64,000 nt of DNA. It comes from Liolophura sinensis (Eukaryota; Mollusca; Polyplacophora; Chitonida; Chitonidae). Made by a program: the position numbers and the translations under genes. Below the pieces are notes generated by a model that saw nothing but the letters and a program-made list of their open reading frames with translations, had not been told where the DNA came from and made no database searches. The stretch is taken from the NCBI RefSeq assembly GCF_032854445.1, contig NC_088301.1, positions 36,751,187 to 36,815,186 of the forward strand. The letters are read 5' to 3'. Positions 24,311 to 35,490 of the stretch are shown one piece after another (the stretch's first letter is position 1; every line of letters begins with the position of its first letter).

Positions 24311-26300
24311 CTTCAACACAATTATATAAGTAACTTCAGGGGAGCATTTTTTCCACCTGTATCCTTTTAAATATGGCAAATGGCCATGTTTTGATTGAAG
24401 GGGTAAATTGTATTGTTGTCCATGCAGAAAGAACAAAAAAATATCAACATGGATATACAGTGCATTTCATAAACCATCCTACATTACTTTACCCATTTTC
24501 GACTTGTTGAGAGTTGTCTCCCCTCCTGCACAATGATGAAAGTGAGAATATTTACTTTGTCTTACACATGTTCACACACTTCAAACCACAAAGAAATCAA
24601 AATATAATGTAGCGATCGTGTCTCAATTCAGATGATTGTAATTTTATCGACGCTCTATCATATTAAAATTTAATTAATTTGTGTCCATTGTTTTCTCCTG
24701 AGTTTTCACTTTCACGTGCTGGTGTGTTCTTGAAGCAAACAGGTCTCAACTGTAACGTTGTGATCCACCTTCAACAGCACTCTGCAAAGGCTAATAACAG
24801 GTACATATTATATTATATCTATTTGACTGTTGTTTCACACTGTAGTCAAGGATATTTCACTTATACAATGGCCGCTCGCATTATGATGGAAGGAAACCAG
24901 GTAGTGCCCAGAGGAAACACATGATCACGCAGAAGAAACCCATAATCACCTGCAGGATGGAAACAAATTATAAGCACCCTAAGCTATAAAGCTTTATGTG
25001 AAACAGTTCTGTAGATACAGTGCTAACACCAAAATGTGAAAAAATTGAAAAAATACATTAATCACAGGGGCATAATTTTTTTTCTGTAAGAATGTATTTT
25101 CAATAGGCTTCTGCACTAATTCTTGTCCAAGAAGTTTTTTTATGCAACCTACTATTACCAACTATCATAGGTTGAGCGAGTGTCTTAGTGTCTTTTAACA
25201 TGGAAGAGATAGGGAAAATAGGAGAAAATTGGAAATGAGATGGCCTTATTACAAACTCTGGCTAAATACATGCCTATTACTGAGTAGTAGGTAATAATCA
25301 GACTATGCATGGAGACAGTTTTAGAATGTACCATTTATGGCTCCTGGAATGCCAGGAAAACCAGCAAGGCAACCATTTATCATTTAAATAATTCTCATAC
25401 TTCTCATATAAGCTTTACGACAAATTACAACGAAATTTTAAGGTTTATAAATTTTTATAAGGTCATATAAAATTAAGAGTATAGCAAATATATGTTTGCT
25501 TTAATTAAGAGCTGTTTTTATTGAGTAGGCCTACAATGAGCAATTCTGTGTGTTCTAGTGATCTTTATAATGACATCACAAGAAGACATGCAGACATCCA
25601 TCTCAATATATTATACTATTTGGTAATGTCAGTAGGTCTAACCTGTTAGTATCATTGTACATTACACAGCAATTTATACACATCTCCTTCATACTGGTAA
25701 AACACATCATTACAAAATGCAATTTAGTACAACACTGTCAAAAATAAATGCGTAACCCAATTTTCACCAAGCTGTTAATGTAAACAGTGATAAATACATT
25801 CAAAAGTTTCAGAGAAGAAAACTCTCTCATTCTCTGCACCCAAAGGCTTGTTTGTCATGTAGTTTTTCAATGAAAGCCTTGGTATTGTGCTAATTTAGCA
25901 AAAAAAATAACATCCAGCATCACACTCTTCCTATGTTATGTCAAAGTTTATCCTTACGTGCCTGGCAAGATATTATATAATGTGCACTACCGATTTGTCC
26001 CCCAACAACAGCGTTGTTATCAGGCATTAAGGGAGAGTTGTTGTTACATGTGATTGCTAGAAAGACTAACATGCGGTAGTTTCAAATTACTGCTTTCCAA
26101 CTTACTTCATATTTATAGTTTGAAGAAAACTTGCTCTCGCTAAATTCAAACAGAAACTAATATAAGAAGTTGGGGGAGCATGCACTGTTTCCTGGGAGTG
26201 AAACATTTCACTTCATAACTACTTCCCCTCCAAATATGGAAAAGAGGTAGTTACGAGGCTCTTATTGAAATCTAAATTTTTTTCCAAATGACAAATTAGA
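24311..26300. other. Upstream of SYCP2-like start: intron or 5' flank
   Basis: AT-rich. Contains a partial minus-strand SINE (24838-24960). No coding exon recognised. It is either the first intron (if the 5' UTR exon lies further upstream) or the promoter-proximal flank. Confidence 0.5.
24838..24960 (-). mobile_element. tRNA-derived SINE, 3' portion
   Basis: Contains caaggatatttcacttata, atggccgctcgcattatga and the ggaaaccaggtagtgcccag block of the SINE, in the same order as the complete copies. The tRNA-like head is missing. Confidence 0.65.
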
Positions 26301-26419
26301 TTCAAAATACAACGAACCTATTTCATTCCCCCTTCTTTCGGCATGAGAATCAAGCGGATGTTGCCAGCAGCGGGCGTAAACATCATCGAGTAAGCAGACG
26401 ACAAGAAAACAACAGGCAG

Positions 26420-26479
26420 CACGTGACCCTTGACCAATGGCATCATTTGGCGGGAACAAAGAGGGCGTGTCAACACGTG
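26420..26479. promoter_or_regulatory. E-box / CCAAT / E2F / GC-box cluster
   Basis: Within 60 bp: CACGTG at 26420-26425, CCAAT at 26434-26438, TTTGGCGGGAA (E2F consensus) at 26446-26456, GGGCGTG at 26463-26469 and a second CACGTG at 26474-26479. It lies 2.15 kb upstream of the SYCP2-like start codon. In mammals E2F6 and MGA/MAX (E-box) sites mark promoters of meiotic genes; applying that here is inference. It could serve the SYCP2-like gene, a divergent plus-strand transcript, or both. Confidence 0.5.
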
Positions 26480-27817
26480 CTTTTCTGAGGATGTAAGACT
26501 GATGTAAAGCCTGTTTCGTTTTCATAACACATCACACGACAACGTACAAAAGTCAAAGTAGTACGGCCCAGAAAATTACAATTACTAATTATAACTAAGT
26601 GTCTCACATTTTGCACAGAATGGCACAACTTTGTCCCTTTCCCAAAGTCATTTTCGATCCATTCCAAAGATGACTGTCACCGCCACTTGTATGAACTGTC
26701 ATGGTAAACCGCAATATACAGAAAGCCTGTACATCTCTATTGCCTCTCTCACTACATCTGTTTCTGTAAACAGTTCTGGATTAATATAGCATTCTGTATC
26801 ATAATGTTTAATATTGTTACCAAAACTGTGTGCATTCCCATGCAGACTGACCTAAATTCTTTAAATTGTCGGAATACGACAATACCACAAGACACGTTTT
26901 TTCTTAACCCTCGTTCGATGCACTTAAAATGGACGCGCAGTAGTTCGATTAGCTGTGTATAGCGCCACCAAGCGACAACAAAGGAAACTACTGAATGGAA
27001 TGGGTGGGTAACTCTCGAGGTATTTCAGGCGTCTGAAGTTGCGTGTGCAAATATAACGCCGTTGCCACTTTGGGAGTTGATTTCGAACATTTGCCTAGTA
27101 ATGTATAGTTTAATTTGTTAAGATATAATTACTTGAAATGAAAAAATATTGAACGCGATAAAATACATTAGTTTTTTCATCCATTTTGTAGTAAAACACG
27201 TGCCATTTGCAAGGGAAGTGATTTACAAACTCAGCTGCTATAAGCGACTAGATCCTAATTATATTAAAAAAAATGTGATTGATTAATATTTATACATTTT
27301 TTATTTACAAAGCTGTTATGTGTTGTTCCTGTCAAATGAGTGAAATGTCGGCTGTCGTCACTACACCACATTTTGTCTTGCAGCTGGATGCTCTGGGTCT
27401 GTTTTCAGAAAATAAAGAGCCTGGGAGTTAAAAATTGGGGTTTAGGCGCCAGTAAGCATCTATTGTTGTAAAAAAAAAGTCCGCAATGTTTCTAGCGTGT
27501 AAATCTAGTGTTTGGTCGCCGTAATTATGAACGCATAAAAGCTTTATGAGATGCGATAAAAGCGTGGTTGCGGGAGTTGTATGTATTGTATGAAACAGGC
27601 GACCAGCAATAACGGGACTGTTCTCTTTTCCCTGCAGCTGAACGGTTTCTACAAAGACTTGCCCACCGGGATTTAAGCCGAAAGCACACAAAAATAAAAC
27701 GTAATATTTAAATTTAAGGAGTGATTTATGGCTACTTAAGAGCAGATGAAAACTATCAAGGCTAAATGGATGGACAAAAAATCGAAGTGAGTCGATTGGC
27801 GAACGCCCGTCACGTAC
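26480..27817. other. GC-richer upstream region without a recognised gene
   Basis: Holds scattered CpG-containing patches. One short plus-strand segment (26671-26704) starts ATG, has a CMNCH motif and ends at a GTAAAC donor, but no continuation could be found. Open frames of 60-90 codons exist on both strands without splice support or homology. Confidence 0.4.
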
Positions 27818-28000
27818 CTTGTGTCTGGCATGGTAAGCCTTGGCAACTCCAGATTGGCCAAGGTGTTGATACGCCTCTCAAGTTCTAACTGTAAATCTTG
27901 ACACGACTTCTGCCTTCCCAACACCTGCTTGCAGATGCAGAGCCCGTTACTTAGTTTTGCGTGATAAACCCAAAGATTAATTGTGACTTGCAAGCGCATG
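27818..28000 (-). other. Possible non-coding first exon of SYCP2-like gene
   Basis: Ends in a strong donor AAG|GTACGT at 27817-27816 (minus). If spliced to the acceptor at 24311, a tiny upstream ORF MPDTRR then TGA is formed from the ATG at 27831, and the main ATG follows. The 5' limit is a guess. An alternative is that transcription starts near 26.4 kb and this is unrelated. Confidence 0.3.
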
Positions 28001-31000
28001 CAACAAATGGCCAGTTCCTGATAAGCCAGAGCTCAGACCATATTGCACTTGGGCTCTTGTGAAAAAGTTTTGCCAGCCAGGTTTGTGTTTCATTGTACTA
28101 ACTAACCGTGTTCGTAAAGTTACGAAAACGTGTGTGAATGGAAATGAAATTCATTGACACGCGCTTGAAGAGCTTTAAGTATAGGTTTTGAAACTTAAGA
28201 GCTGCTAGGCAGTTGACATCTTGTAAAGCTTATAATTTTCGGGTTTCTCTTTACGCCCAATCATTTCCGGAGCTTTTTGTGTGAACTGTTGCCATCAGAC
28301 ACGGCAGACTGGGCAAGATTCAAGGTCTGCTCAGGACTATTTTACGATGAATTAAACATGGTTTTGTTCAACAAAGTGTATGCAGATTTTTTCAACGAAT
28401 TTCATAAAGGCCCATTCGAACTTCGTTTTTTTATACAGACATTGTTGGGACTATAAAAGCCCGTGGAATCTTTGAACGAAAAATTTGTTCCCCAATTAGG
28501 GAAAACACCTGAAAATGTTTTCAATATGCTTTTCTCTGTAGACATATGTTTTCTTTTTTTCTCCTTTCTGAAAAAGAAAAACGTATACGCGTGCCTTTCA
28601 GGAAGCTACAGTGAATAAGTCTTCTGAAAATATAATATGATTCATGCAGAGGAGAAGGGATGGAGGGGGGGGGGGTATTGGCTTGGCGTCACTGGGAAGG
28701 GCTTGTCCGGTTAAGTCTTGTGACAAGTTTTGCGAGCCCTTCGAGTAGTTGAGACCTGCCACCATCTTATTAAGCGCCTATCACACATCCCACTTTTCAC
28801 CATGCTGTTTCTGTCTCGCTACAAATCGATACAATCAATCGGAATTTATATCAGCAGGATGTGGGGTTTATATATGCAGGCTATTACTAACTGTAATCGG
28901 ACAGGCCCCATATGTATTCATATATTATATGTATGTATAGGTATTCAGTTCAAAGGAAGCGATTTGACTGTCTTGTAGTCGTATCTACTATAATTAAAAG
29001 TGGATTTGGACACTAGCCAGATAACCTAAGTGGTGCATTTTGCTTCAAGTAATGTACGTCTAGTATATTAACGAGCTCAAAAAGTAAACATTTCAGAATA
29101 TTTTATATACTGAATTGTGTAAGTGAACAGTGCTTTGGCGATGAATTTAAGGCTAGAGACTCCCGACATCATACAGGGAGGGGGGGGAGTTGATTTACCA
29201 AATCAAAACTCCATGCGTCGACAAATTCCAGGACTCCTCACATTTGTGCTCATGTCTTCGAATGTGCACGTAACACCTTTAACGCCAATTATACACGTGT
29301 ATGCATATAAATAGGGTGCGCCATGGATGTAATTTTCTCACTGACGATACTTCTCCTTTAATTCTTTATTCACTTTAATTTCATTGTTTCTAATTTCGCT
29401 CTATTAATATTTCATGTTCTTTAAGCACACGTATTCCCCACGAACGTATATTACATTGAGTTACAAGAAAAAAACATTTACCATTATCAGAAGAACCTTT
29501 GAATAAAGACTCATGGATCATTTTCACAAATTTAACAAACTTCTGCATCATATTTGTTATTTTACACATTATGCAAAATGAACAAGATTTAGTTTGTGCA
29601 AATTCTTCTGTCTTACAAGTGTATTACATGTAGTGTTTCGCATAACTTTATACCAGACTGGCTAAATTTACACTTCTATTTCCCCTACATCAGAAGGAAA
29701 CTTCGACAAGGAGGTCGTGATTGGGCTCGTGTCACGCCGAATATAAGGTCAGTTCATGTCTAATAAGACCGGGTGAACAAAGCCTTCTTCTGCCAGAGGC
29801 TCCTAAATACAATCCCTCCTGAGGACTTAACCTGCTGATTTCAATATATACATGAGAGTAAGTATAAAGCCCATTGACGCCTCCAGCCTTGGGTATTGTA
29901 CTTGCGATGCGGTGTAAGTGGCGCACAGTGAAGTCGATGATGGGCATAAACGTTTGCGGTTCTAACAGTTTAACGGGAGCGCATTGGCACAATATGTTGA
30001 GCAAACTGGCCGTGGTAAGAATACGGCATATATCACGAAGCCGCGACACAGAGTGTGGTTTCAAACAATCATAATAGACGACCCGTATATAACGGCCTTT
30101 GGCAGGTAATATTAATCCCATTTAACACCTCCTTGGCCATGTGTGATTGGACTCAGGTGAAGCGGTCAACACCAGAATGTATTAATATTTTTATAATATT
30201 TCACTATGCATATGGTTCCTGATTCTGTTCAAGTCTAATTCATGTCATGTCCGGCAGCTGCAGACACGCTACATTTTACAATTATTAATATATATATGTC
30301 TTTGATTTCTGTTACTCATGGTTATAACGTGCTTCTCTTAATGTTTATGTCTTTCAAATGACCCTATAAAGGGCAAGCCGACTAAATCACCCGTGTTTAC
30401 AACACAAGTAAAACTCTGCAATGTTATCAAAGTTGTCAGGAGTTCGAAACTGATGTGAGTCCGAATGTTGATATCATAATTAACCGGCCAGTCTGCATGT
30501 TACTCGAAACTTAACAGGGGAAAAGATGTGACCTCTAACGTGGAATTTCCGCTAAGGTCAAGAGTCTATACATATATAATAACCGAGTTCTTCCGCTGTC
30601 TTCATTATAACTTTGCCCCACTGCGTAACGTATTAAATGTACGTGACACTTGCTCATACATAGCGACACACTGTCTCTTTAACATTACAACATTTGGGTG
30701 GCTCTGCCCAGTTTCTTCCATTCTTAAACAGACCACGATCAATGAAAACGGCAATGCATACACATGTGTAATAGTATAGCTGAGCAGTTATGTCATACTA
30801 CTGTCCATTGCCATTATACTATGAGGTGTTTAATAATGTAAGCGGTTTTTTGTTGTACGAGGTTTGTCTGCTATAAAACTTTTTTTTGTAAATATAGGTT
30901 TATTCAGCGGGTTTTAAATTATATCTGTGTTAAAATTCCGTTACCGGTGATATGCGTGGTTACCTGTGTTTACTGTGGTTCATTGTAGCCGTGTGATTAT

Positions 31001-31139
31001 GTTGGTCTATGGCCTGCATAGGGCTTTGTTGGTGTATATTCAACGGCTACATCTGTGCTTATGTCTAGACTGTGGTGTAGTTGGTTATGCAGACTGGTCT
31101 GAAATCTGTGCTACTTGTGGATCTGTTGTTCTCTTACCT
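28001..31139. other. Region without a recognised gene
   Basis: AT-rich, with a poly-G run near 28666-28675 and another near 29177-29188. The only notable open frame is the 129-codon one at 29732-30121, listed separately. Confidence 0.4.
29732..30121 (-). CDS. Unrecognised 129-codon open frame, possible exon
   Basis: The longest non-repeat, non-SINE open frame right of the SYCP2-like gene. It contains a leucine-rich, helix-like stretch (SVSRLRDICRILTTASLLN, then LCQCAPVKLLEP and FTVRHLHRIASTIPK), and the middle is GC-richer than its surroundings. A TAA precedes the ATG directly. Possible donor CAG|GTTAAG inside it; no convincing acceptor. I do not recognise a family. It may be an exon of an unannotated gene or chance. 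Confidence 0.25.
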   Translation of the reverse strand: MGLILPAKGRYIRVVYYDCLKPHSVSRLRDICRILTTASLLNILCQCAPVKLLEPQTFMPIIDFTVRHLHRIASTIPKAGGVNGLYTYSHVYIEISRLSPQEGLYLGASGRRRLCSPGLIRHELTLYSA

Positions 31140-31319
31140 GTTGTGAACGTTACTCTGTCGGCCTGTAACCCTTTCTGCATGTGACCTTGTTGGTATATAG
31201 TCCTTTCTACATGTGACCCTGTTGGTCTGTAACCCTTTCTGCCGGTGACCCTGTTGGTTTGTAAGCTTCTCTGCGGGTGATCATGACCTCTGCTGTATGT
31301 GGCCTTGTGGGTTTGTAGC

Positions 31320-31470
31320 TCTTTCTGCATGTGACCCTGTTGGTCTGTAGCACTTTCTGCATGTGACCCTGATGGTTTGTAACCCTTTCTGCATGTGACC
31401 CTGTTGGTCTGTAGCACTTTCTGCATGTGACCCTGATGGTTTGTAACCCTTTCTGCAGGTGACCCTGTTG
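31320..31470. repeat. 64-bp higher-order dimer inside the minisatellite
   Basis: Two different 32-bp units alternate: one with gttggtctgtagcactttct, one with gatggtttgtaacccttt. The dimer occurs twice almost unchanged, so local amplification used pairs of units. Confidence 0.75.
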
Positions 31471-32153
31471 GTCTGTAAGCTTTTCCGCAAGTGACCATGA
31501 CCATGGTTTGTAGCCCTTTCTGCATTTGGTTTTGTTGGTCTGTAGCTCTGCTGCATGCGACCCTGTTGGTTTATAGCTCTGCTCCATGTGGTTTTGTTGG
31601 TATGTAGCTCTGCTGCATTTGGTCCTGTTGGTATATAGCTCTGCTGCATGTGGCCTTGTTGGTCTATAGCTCTGCTACATGTGATTTTATTGGTCTATAG
31701 CCCTGCTACATGTGATTTTATTGGTCCACAGCTCTGTCACATGTGGCCCTGTTTGGTACATAGCTCTGCTGCATGTGGCCTTGTTGGTCTATAGCTCTGC
31801 TACATGTGATTTTATTCGTCTATATCTCTGCTACATGTGATTTTATTGGTCTATAGCTCTGCTACATGTGATTTTATTGGTCCATAGCTCTGTCACATGT
31901 GGCCCTGTTGGTCTATAGTTCTCCTGCATGTGGCCTTGTTGGTCTATGGCTCTGCTGCATGTGATTTTATTCGTCTATAGCTCTGCTACATGTGGCCCAG
32001 TTGGGAGATCAGCTACACGTGGCCCTGTTGGTCTATAGCTGTGTTACAAGTTGCCCTGTTGGTCTACAGCTCAGCTGCTTGTGACCCTACTGGTCCAAGG
32101 TTCAGTTTCATGTGGCCCTCTTGCATATGTGGCTCTGTTGGTTTATAGCTCAA

Positions 32154-32605
32154 CTACTCGTGGTCCTGTTTGTCTATAGCCGAGATTCATGTGGCCCTGT
32201 TGGTCTATAGCTGTGCCCTGTTGTGCCAGTGGCCCTGTTGGTCTACAGTTAGCTGCATGTGGCTGTGTTGTTCTATAGCTCTGCTGCATGTGACTGTTGG
32301 TCTATGGGTATGCTGCATCTGGCCCTCTTGGTTTATAGATCAGCTACTCGTGGTCTTGTTTGTCTATAGCTGACATTCATGTGGCCCTGTTGATCTACAG
32401 CTTTGCCCTGTTGTGCCAGTGGCCCTGTTGGTCTACAGTTAGCTGCATGTGGCTGTGTTGTTCTATAGCTCTGCTGCATGTTACTGTTGGTCTATGGGTA
32501 TGCTGCATCTGGTCCTCTTGGTTTATAGATCAGCTACTCGTGGTCCTGTTTGTCCATAGTTGAGATTCATGTGGCCCTGTTGATCTATAGCTGTGCTGCC
32601 AGTGG
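32154..32605. repeat. 190-bp higher-order repeat inside the minisatellite
   Basis: The word ctactcgtggtc recurs at 32154, 32344 and 32534, exactly 190 bp apart. The first two blocks are nearly identical over their whole length; the third is partial. Each block spans six basic units. Confidence 0.85.
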
Positions 32606-35049
32606 CCTAGTTGGTCTATAGCTCTGCTTCATGTGGCCCTGTTGGTCTGTAGCTCTGCTGCATGTAACCGTGTTGGTCTATGGCTGTGCTGCATGTGACC
32701 CTGTTGGTGTATAACTCATCTACATGAGGTTCTGTTGATCTATAGCTCTGCGTCATGTGATCCTGATGGTCAGTAACTCTGCTGCATGCTTCTCTGTTCA
32801 TCTAATGCTCTGCTGAATGTGGTTATATAGCTCTTTTTCATGTGATTTGACCTACAGATCTGACACATGTGGTATTGTTGGTATATATCTTTGCTACGAA
32901 TTGTTTTGCTAGTTTATAGCCCTCCCGCTGCATGTGGTTCTACATGTACCCATTAAATTTATTATCTTCGTAGCAACCTATAATTTTCGAATTTATCCAA
33001 AACAAATAAATAAATCTCTTTTCAAAAGATTGTTGTGAGATTGACTGGATGAATGTTTGTTGCTTAACCCCACCTTGGCAATATTGAATGCCAGGACGTA
33101 CGTTGTTTCAGAAACATTTGCAATCCTTTTTTGGGATTACAGGTAGTATACGAATTATCTGACAAATATGTTCTATGTTTATTACTTTAAAAAATGAAGG
33201 GATATTGAGTTTACGAGTCTGGCACAAAATACTAATAAACCCTGCAAAATAGTCTACGGTCATTAAAAATGAAAAGGGCTCTTTGAAATGTCTAAGTGTA
33301 GATGTGGTATAAGACTGATAAACCTAACTATACGGTTTCAAAACTGAGAAAGCATACAACGACCTTGAAATATAAGTCAGTGCCAAATGAAAACCACTGT
33401 GTACTTTTACATGACCAGGTTCACTTGTGGTAAAAGTTTAATGAAATTTGTTAACAAACTTCAAGAGATACCTTGTTTGCAAAGGCTGTCCTAAAATGTA
33501 ACTTGAGAGAAAAGTATTCATATACATGCGCAAGGTAATCGGTAATCGGAGCACAGGTTCAACGACCTTAAATTAATTTTGGCGGAGAGGGTAAAAACTG
33601 CCAATATAAAGCTTTTCTTAAAGAATGAGAATTAAATATGCCTTCTGGACAAATCGAAGTTTCGGAAATTAATAAAAAGAAATTTTAAGTAAAGTAAATT
33701 TAAGACACAAAAAATGCTCAAACAAAGCTAGATTAATTGTGGGATTAGTTATAGCTGTATCATTAACCTTACGTTCAACACATTTAAGGGAGTACTAAAA
33801 CAAGAATATTGATTTGGAACAAACAGTACTGCTGTTAAAACTCCGTGGTCTGCTGTCTCAATGATGACTTATATTCTCGAACTCAGGTACTACACATATG
33901 AATCTATGTTTCGAGACACGCATCAGGTTGTTTTCTACTGCCTACTGTAATGATTTCCACCTTTACATAAAAACGCCACCTTTACTCAATGTCAAATGAA
34001 AAGAGGCTCTCTTAAACTGTGTGAAATTTTGCGAACTTCCATGATTTTAATTCAAAGGAGAAGAAAACTTAAAAACATGACACTATAGGCTAAAAAGAGC
34101 ACATTTTTTTCTATTTGGTGGTGTCGGCTGCATAATTTTGCCATTTTTCCTCGCCATACACGTAAAGCCTGAATACGGCAAAGCTGAGTCCGTGGCGTCC
34201 TCAATCTTTAACACCCTGTAGTTTTATGGCATGCACCTGCCAGGAAATGCATACTCTTTTCAATGGTATTTGATTGATATTTAAATTTTCTTCTCCTTTA
34301 AACAATAACATAGGTATTCCAGTGAGAACACATTTCGTGTCACTCGCAAAAGGGTGCCTATTCTGGTATGGCTACAGGCATAGCAAAACTTAATTCATAT
34401 GTATTGAAAGATCGTTCCTTTTCATTTACGTTGCATATTACAGATTCAGACAGTAATATTAAAACCTTCGACTAAATTTAATGGAACGTATATGGCCATG
34501 AATAAATACACATCTTTACGAGATATAAGAGTTTACAACAAGAAAGAGCATGTCAAATTTTACGTTCCAATTTCCCCTTGCAGAGTAATATAAATGTATG
34601 GCGTACAAATAGTTCGTCCTGATAGGTTTCTTTGATCTCCTTGTATTGTGTCATATTTAAAGTGTATATCGTAAAACAAACTGAAATATCACCGTTTCAG
34701 TGAAACATCATAAACCTGAACGTGCAAAGTCGCCAGATTTCACCCCTTACGTCTGTAAAGTGCAAATTATCACATTGTAGGCGATGCTTTGCACGGTTTA
34801 ACTCACTACGCCTTATATACCTTTCTATGTACATGTATTTTAAATTTTGCACCCATTGTACAAAACTCAGTCCGGGGTGTCCACTGATCGTGCATGGTGA
34901 ATTATTCCTTGGTTGATAAAGTAGCTGTTTCCTTTCCAGCTCGATGATATCTGGTTATATATATACACGCACTGTGTTGAATCTATGCCTCCAAACAGAC
35001 ATTGATATGCCAGTCGTTCACCAAAATGGACGTTCTTGGTAAATAATCG

Positions 35050-35490
35050 CATGGTCAGCTCACAAAACGACGTTTAGCACAAAGAGCTAAGAAAGTATAT
35101 AAAGGATGAAATCAGGACGAAATCATACAAAGAAAAGAAGTCAACCCTTTTTCAGTGATGTTGGAAAGGCGCAAAGGGGCGACTGAACGAAATCAGTATT
35201 CAAAATCAAAACATGCATCTGAGGATCTCAGTTGCGCTTTAATTGCATGTGTCCATATATCCAAAGTAGAAATCTAATTCAACAGGATGAATATAAAGCC
35301 CCGGGTTAAGCAGAATTAGACACACTTATGAAGAAGAATGCTAGAGACTCTGGATGCTATGTCCAAAGTTGATGTTGATTGAAACTGTCACATAACACAC
35401 AGAATCTAACAAATGCTACACTTTATTGCTATTCAAGTAAGAATAATTTATGATGTCAAAATTGAAACTATCACTCATGTTGTAAAGCAT
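35050..35490. repeat. Dispersed repeat, copy A
   Basis: Matches 46915-47545 in order: agctaagaaagtatataaa-like block, a catctgagg/atatatc block, and gatgttgattgaaactgtca followed by aacacacag and gtcaaaattgaaa. The family is not recognised; no terminal repeats or coding sequence are clear. Confidence 0.6.

Larger units (their letters stand above)
31141..32944. repeat. Minisatellite, 31-32 bp units, ~55 copies
   Basis: Diverged tandem units with the core ctgttggtctatagctctgc then tgcatgtggcc. Units in the left part (to about 31500) are mostly 32 bp, those to the right mostly 31 bp. The minus strand lacks stops in most units, so overlapping frames of 120-146 codons stay open in all three frames with repeating motifs such as TNRVTCRKGY. 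Since 31 and 32 are not multiples of three, this is a by-product of the repeat, not evidence of a protein. Confidence 0.9.

Noticed and set aside
26671-27432. Small divergent plus-strand gene beginning MTVTATCMNCH and ending near an AATAAA at 27411
   Set aside because: The first and last pieces have plausible splice sites but no joining exons were found and the direct join stops after a few codons.
31085-31649. Overlapping minus-strand frames of 122-146 codons with repeated TNRVTCRKGY-like motifs
   Set aside because: They are produced by the 31/32-bp minisatellite, are open in all three frames, and have no splice sites or conserved family.
32170-32563. Two plus-strand Cys/Trp-rich frames of 67 codons that look like paralogous genes
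   Set aside because: They are the same frame repeated by the 190-bp higher-order period of the minisatellite.
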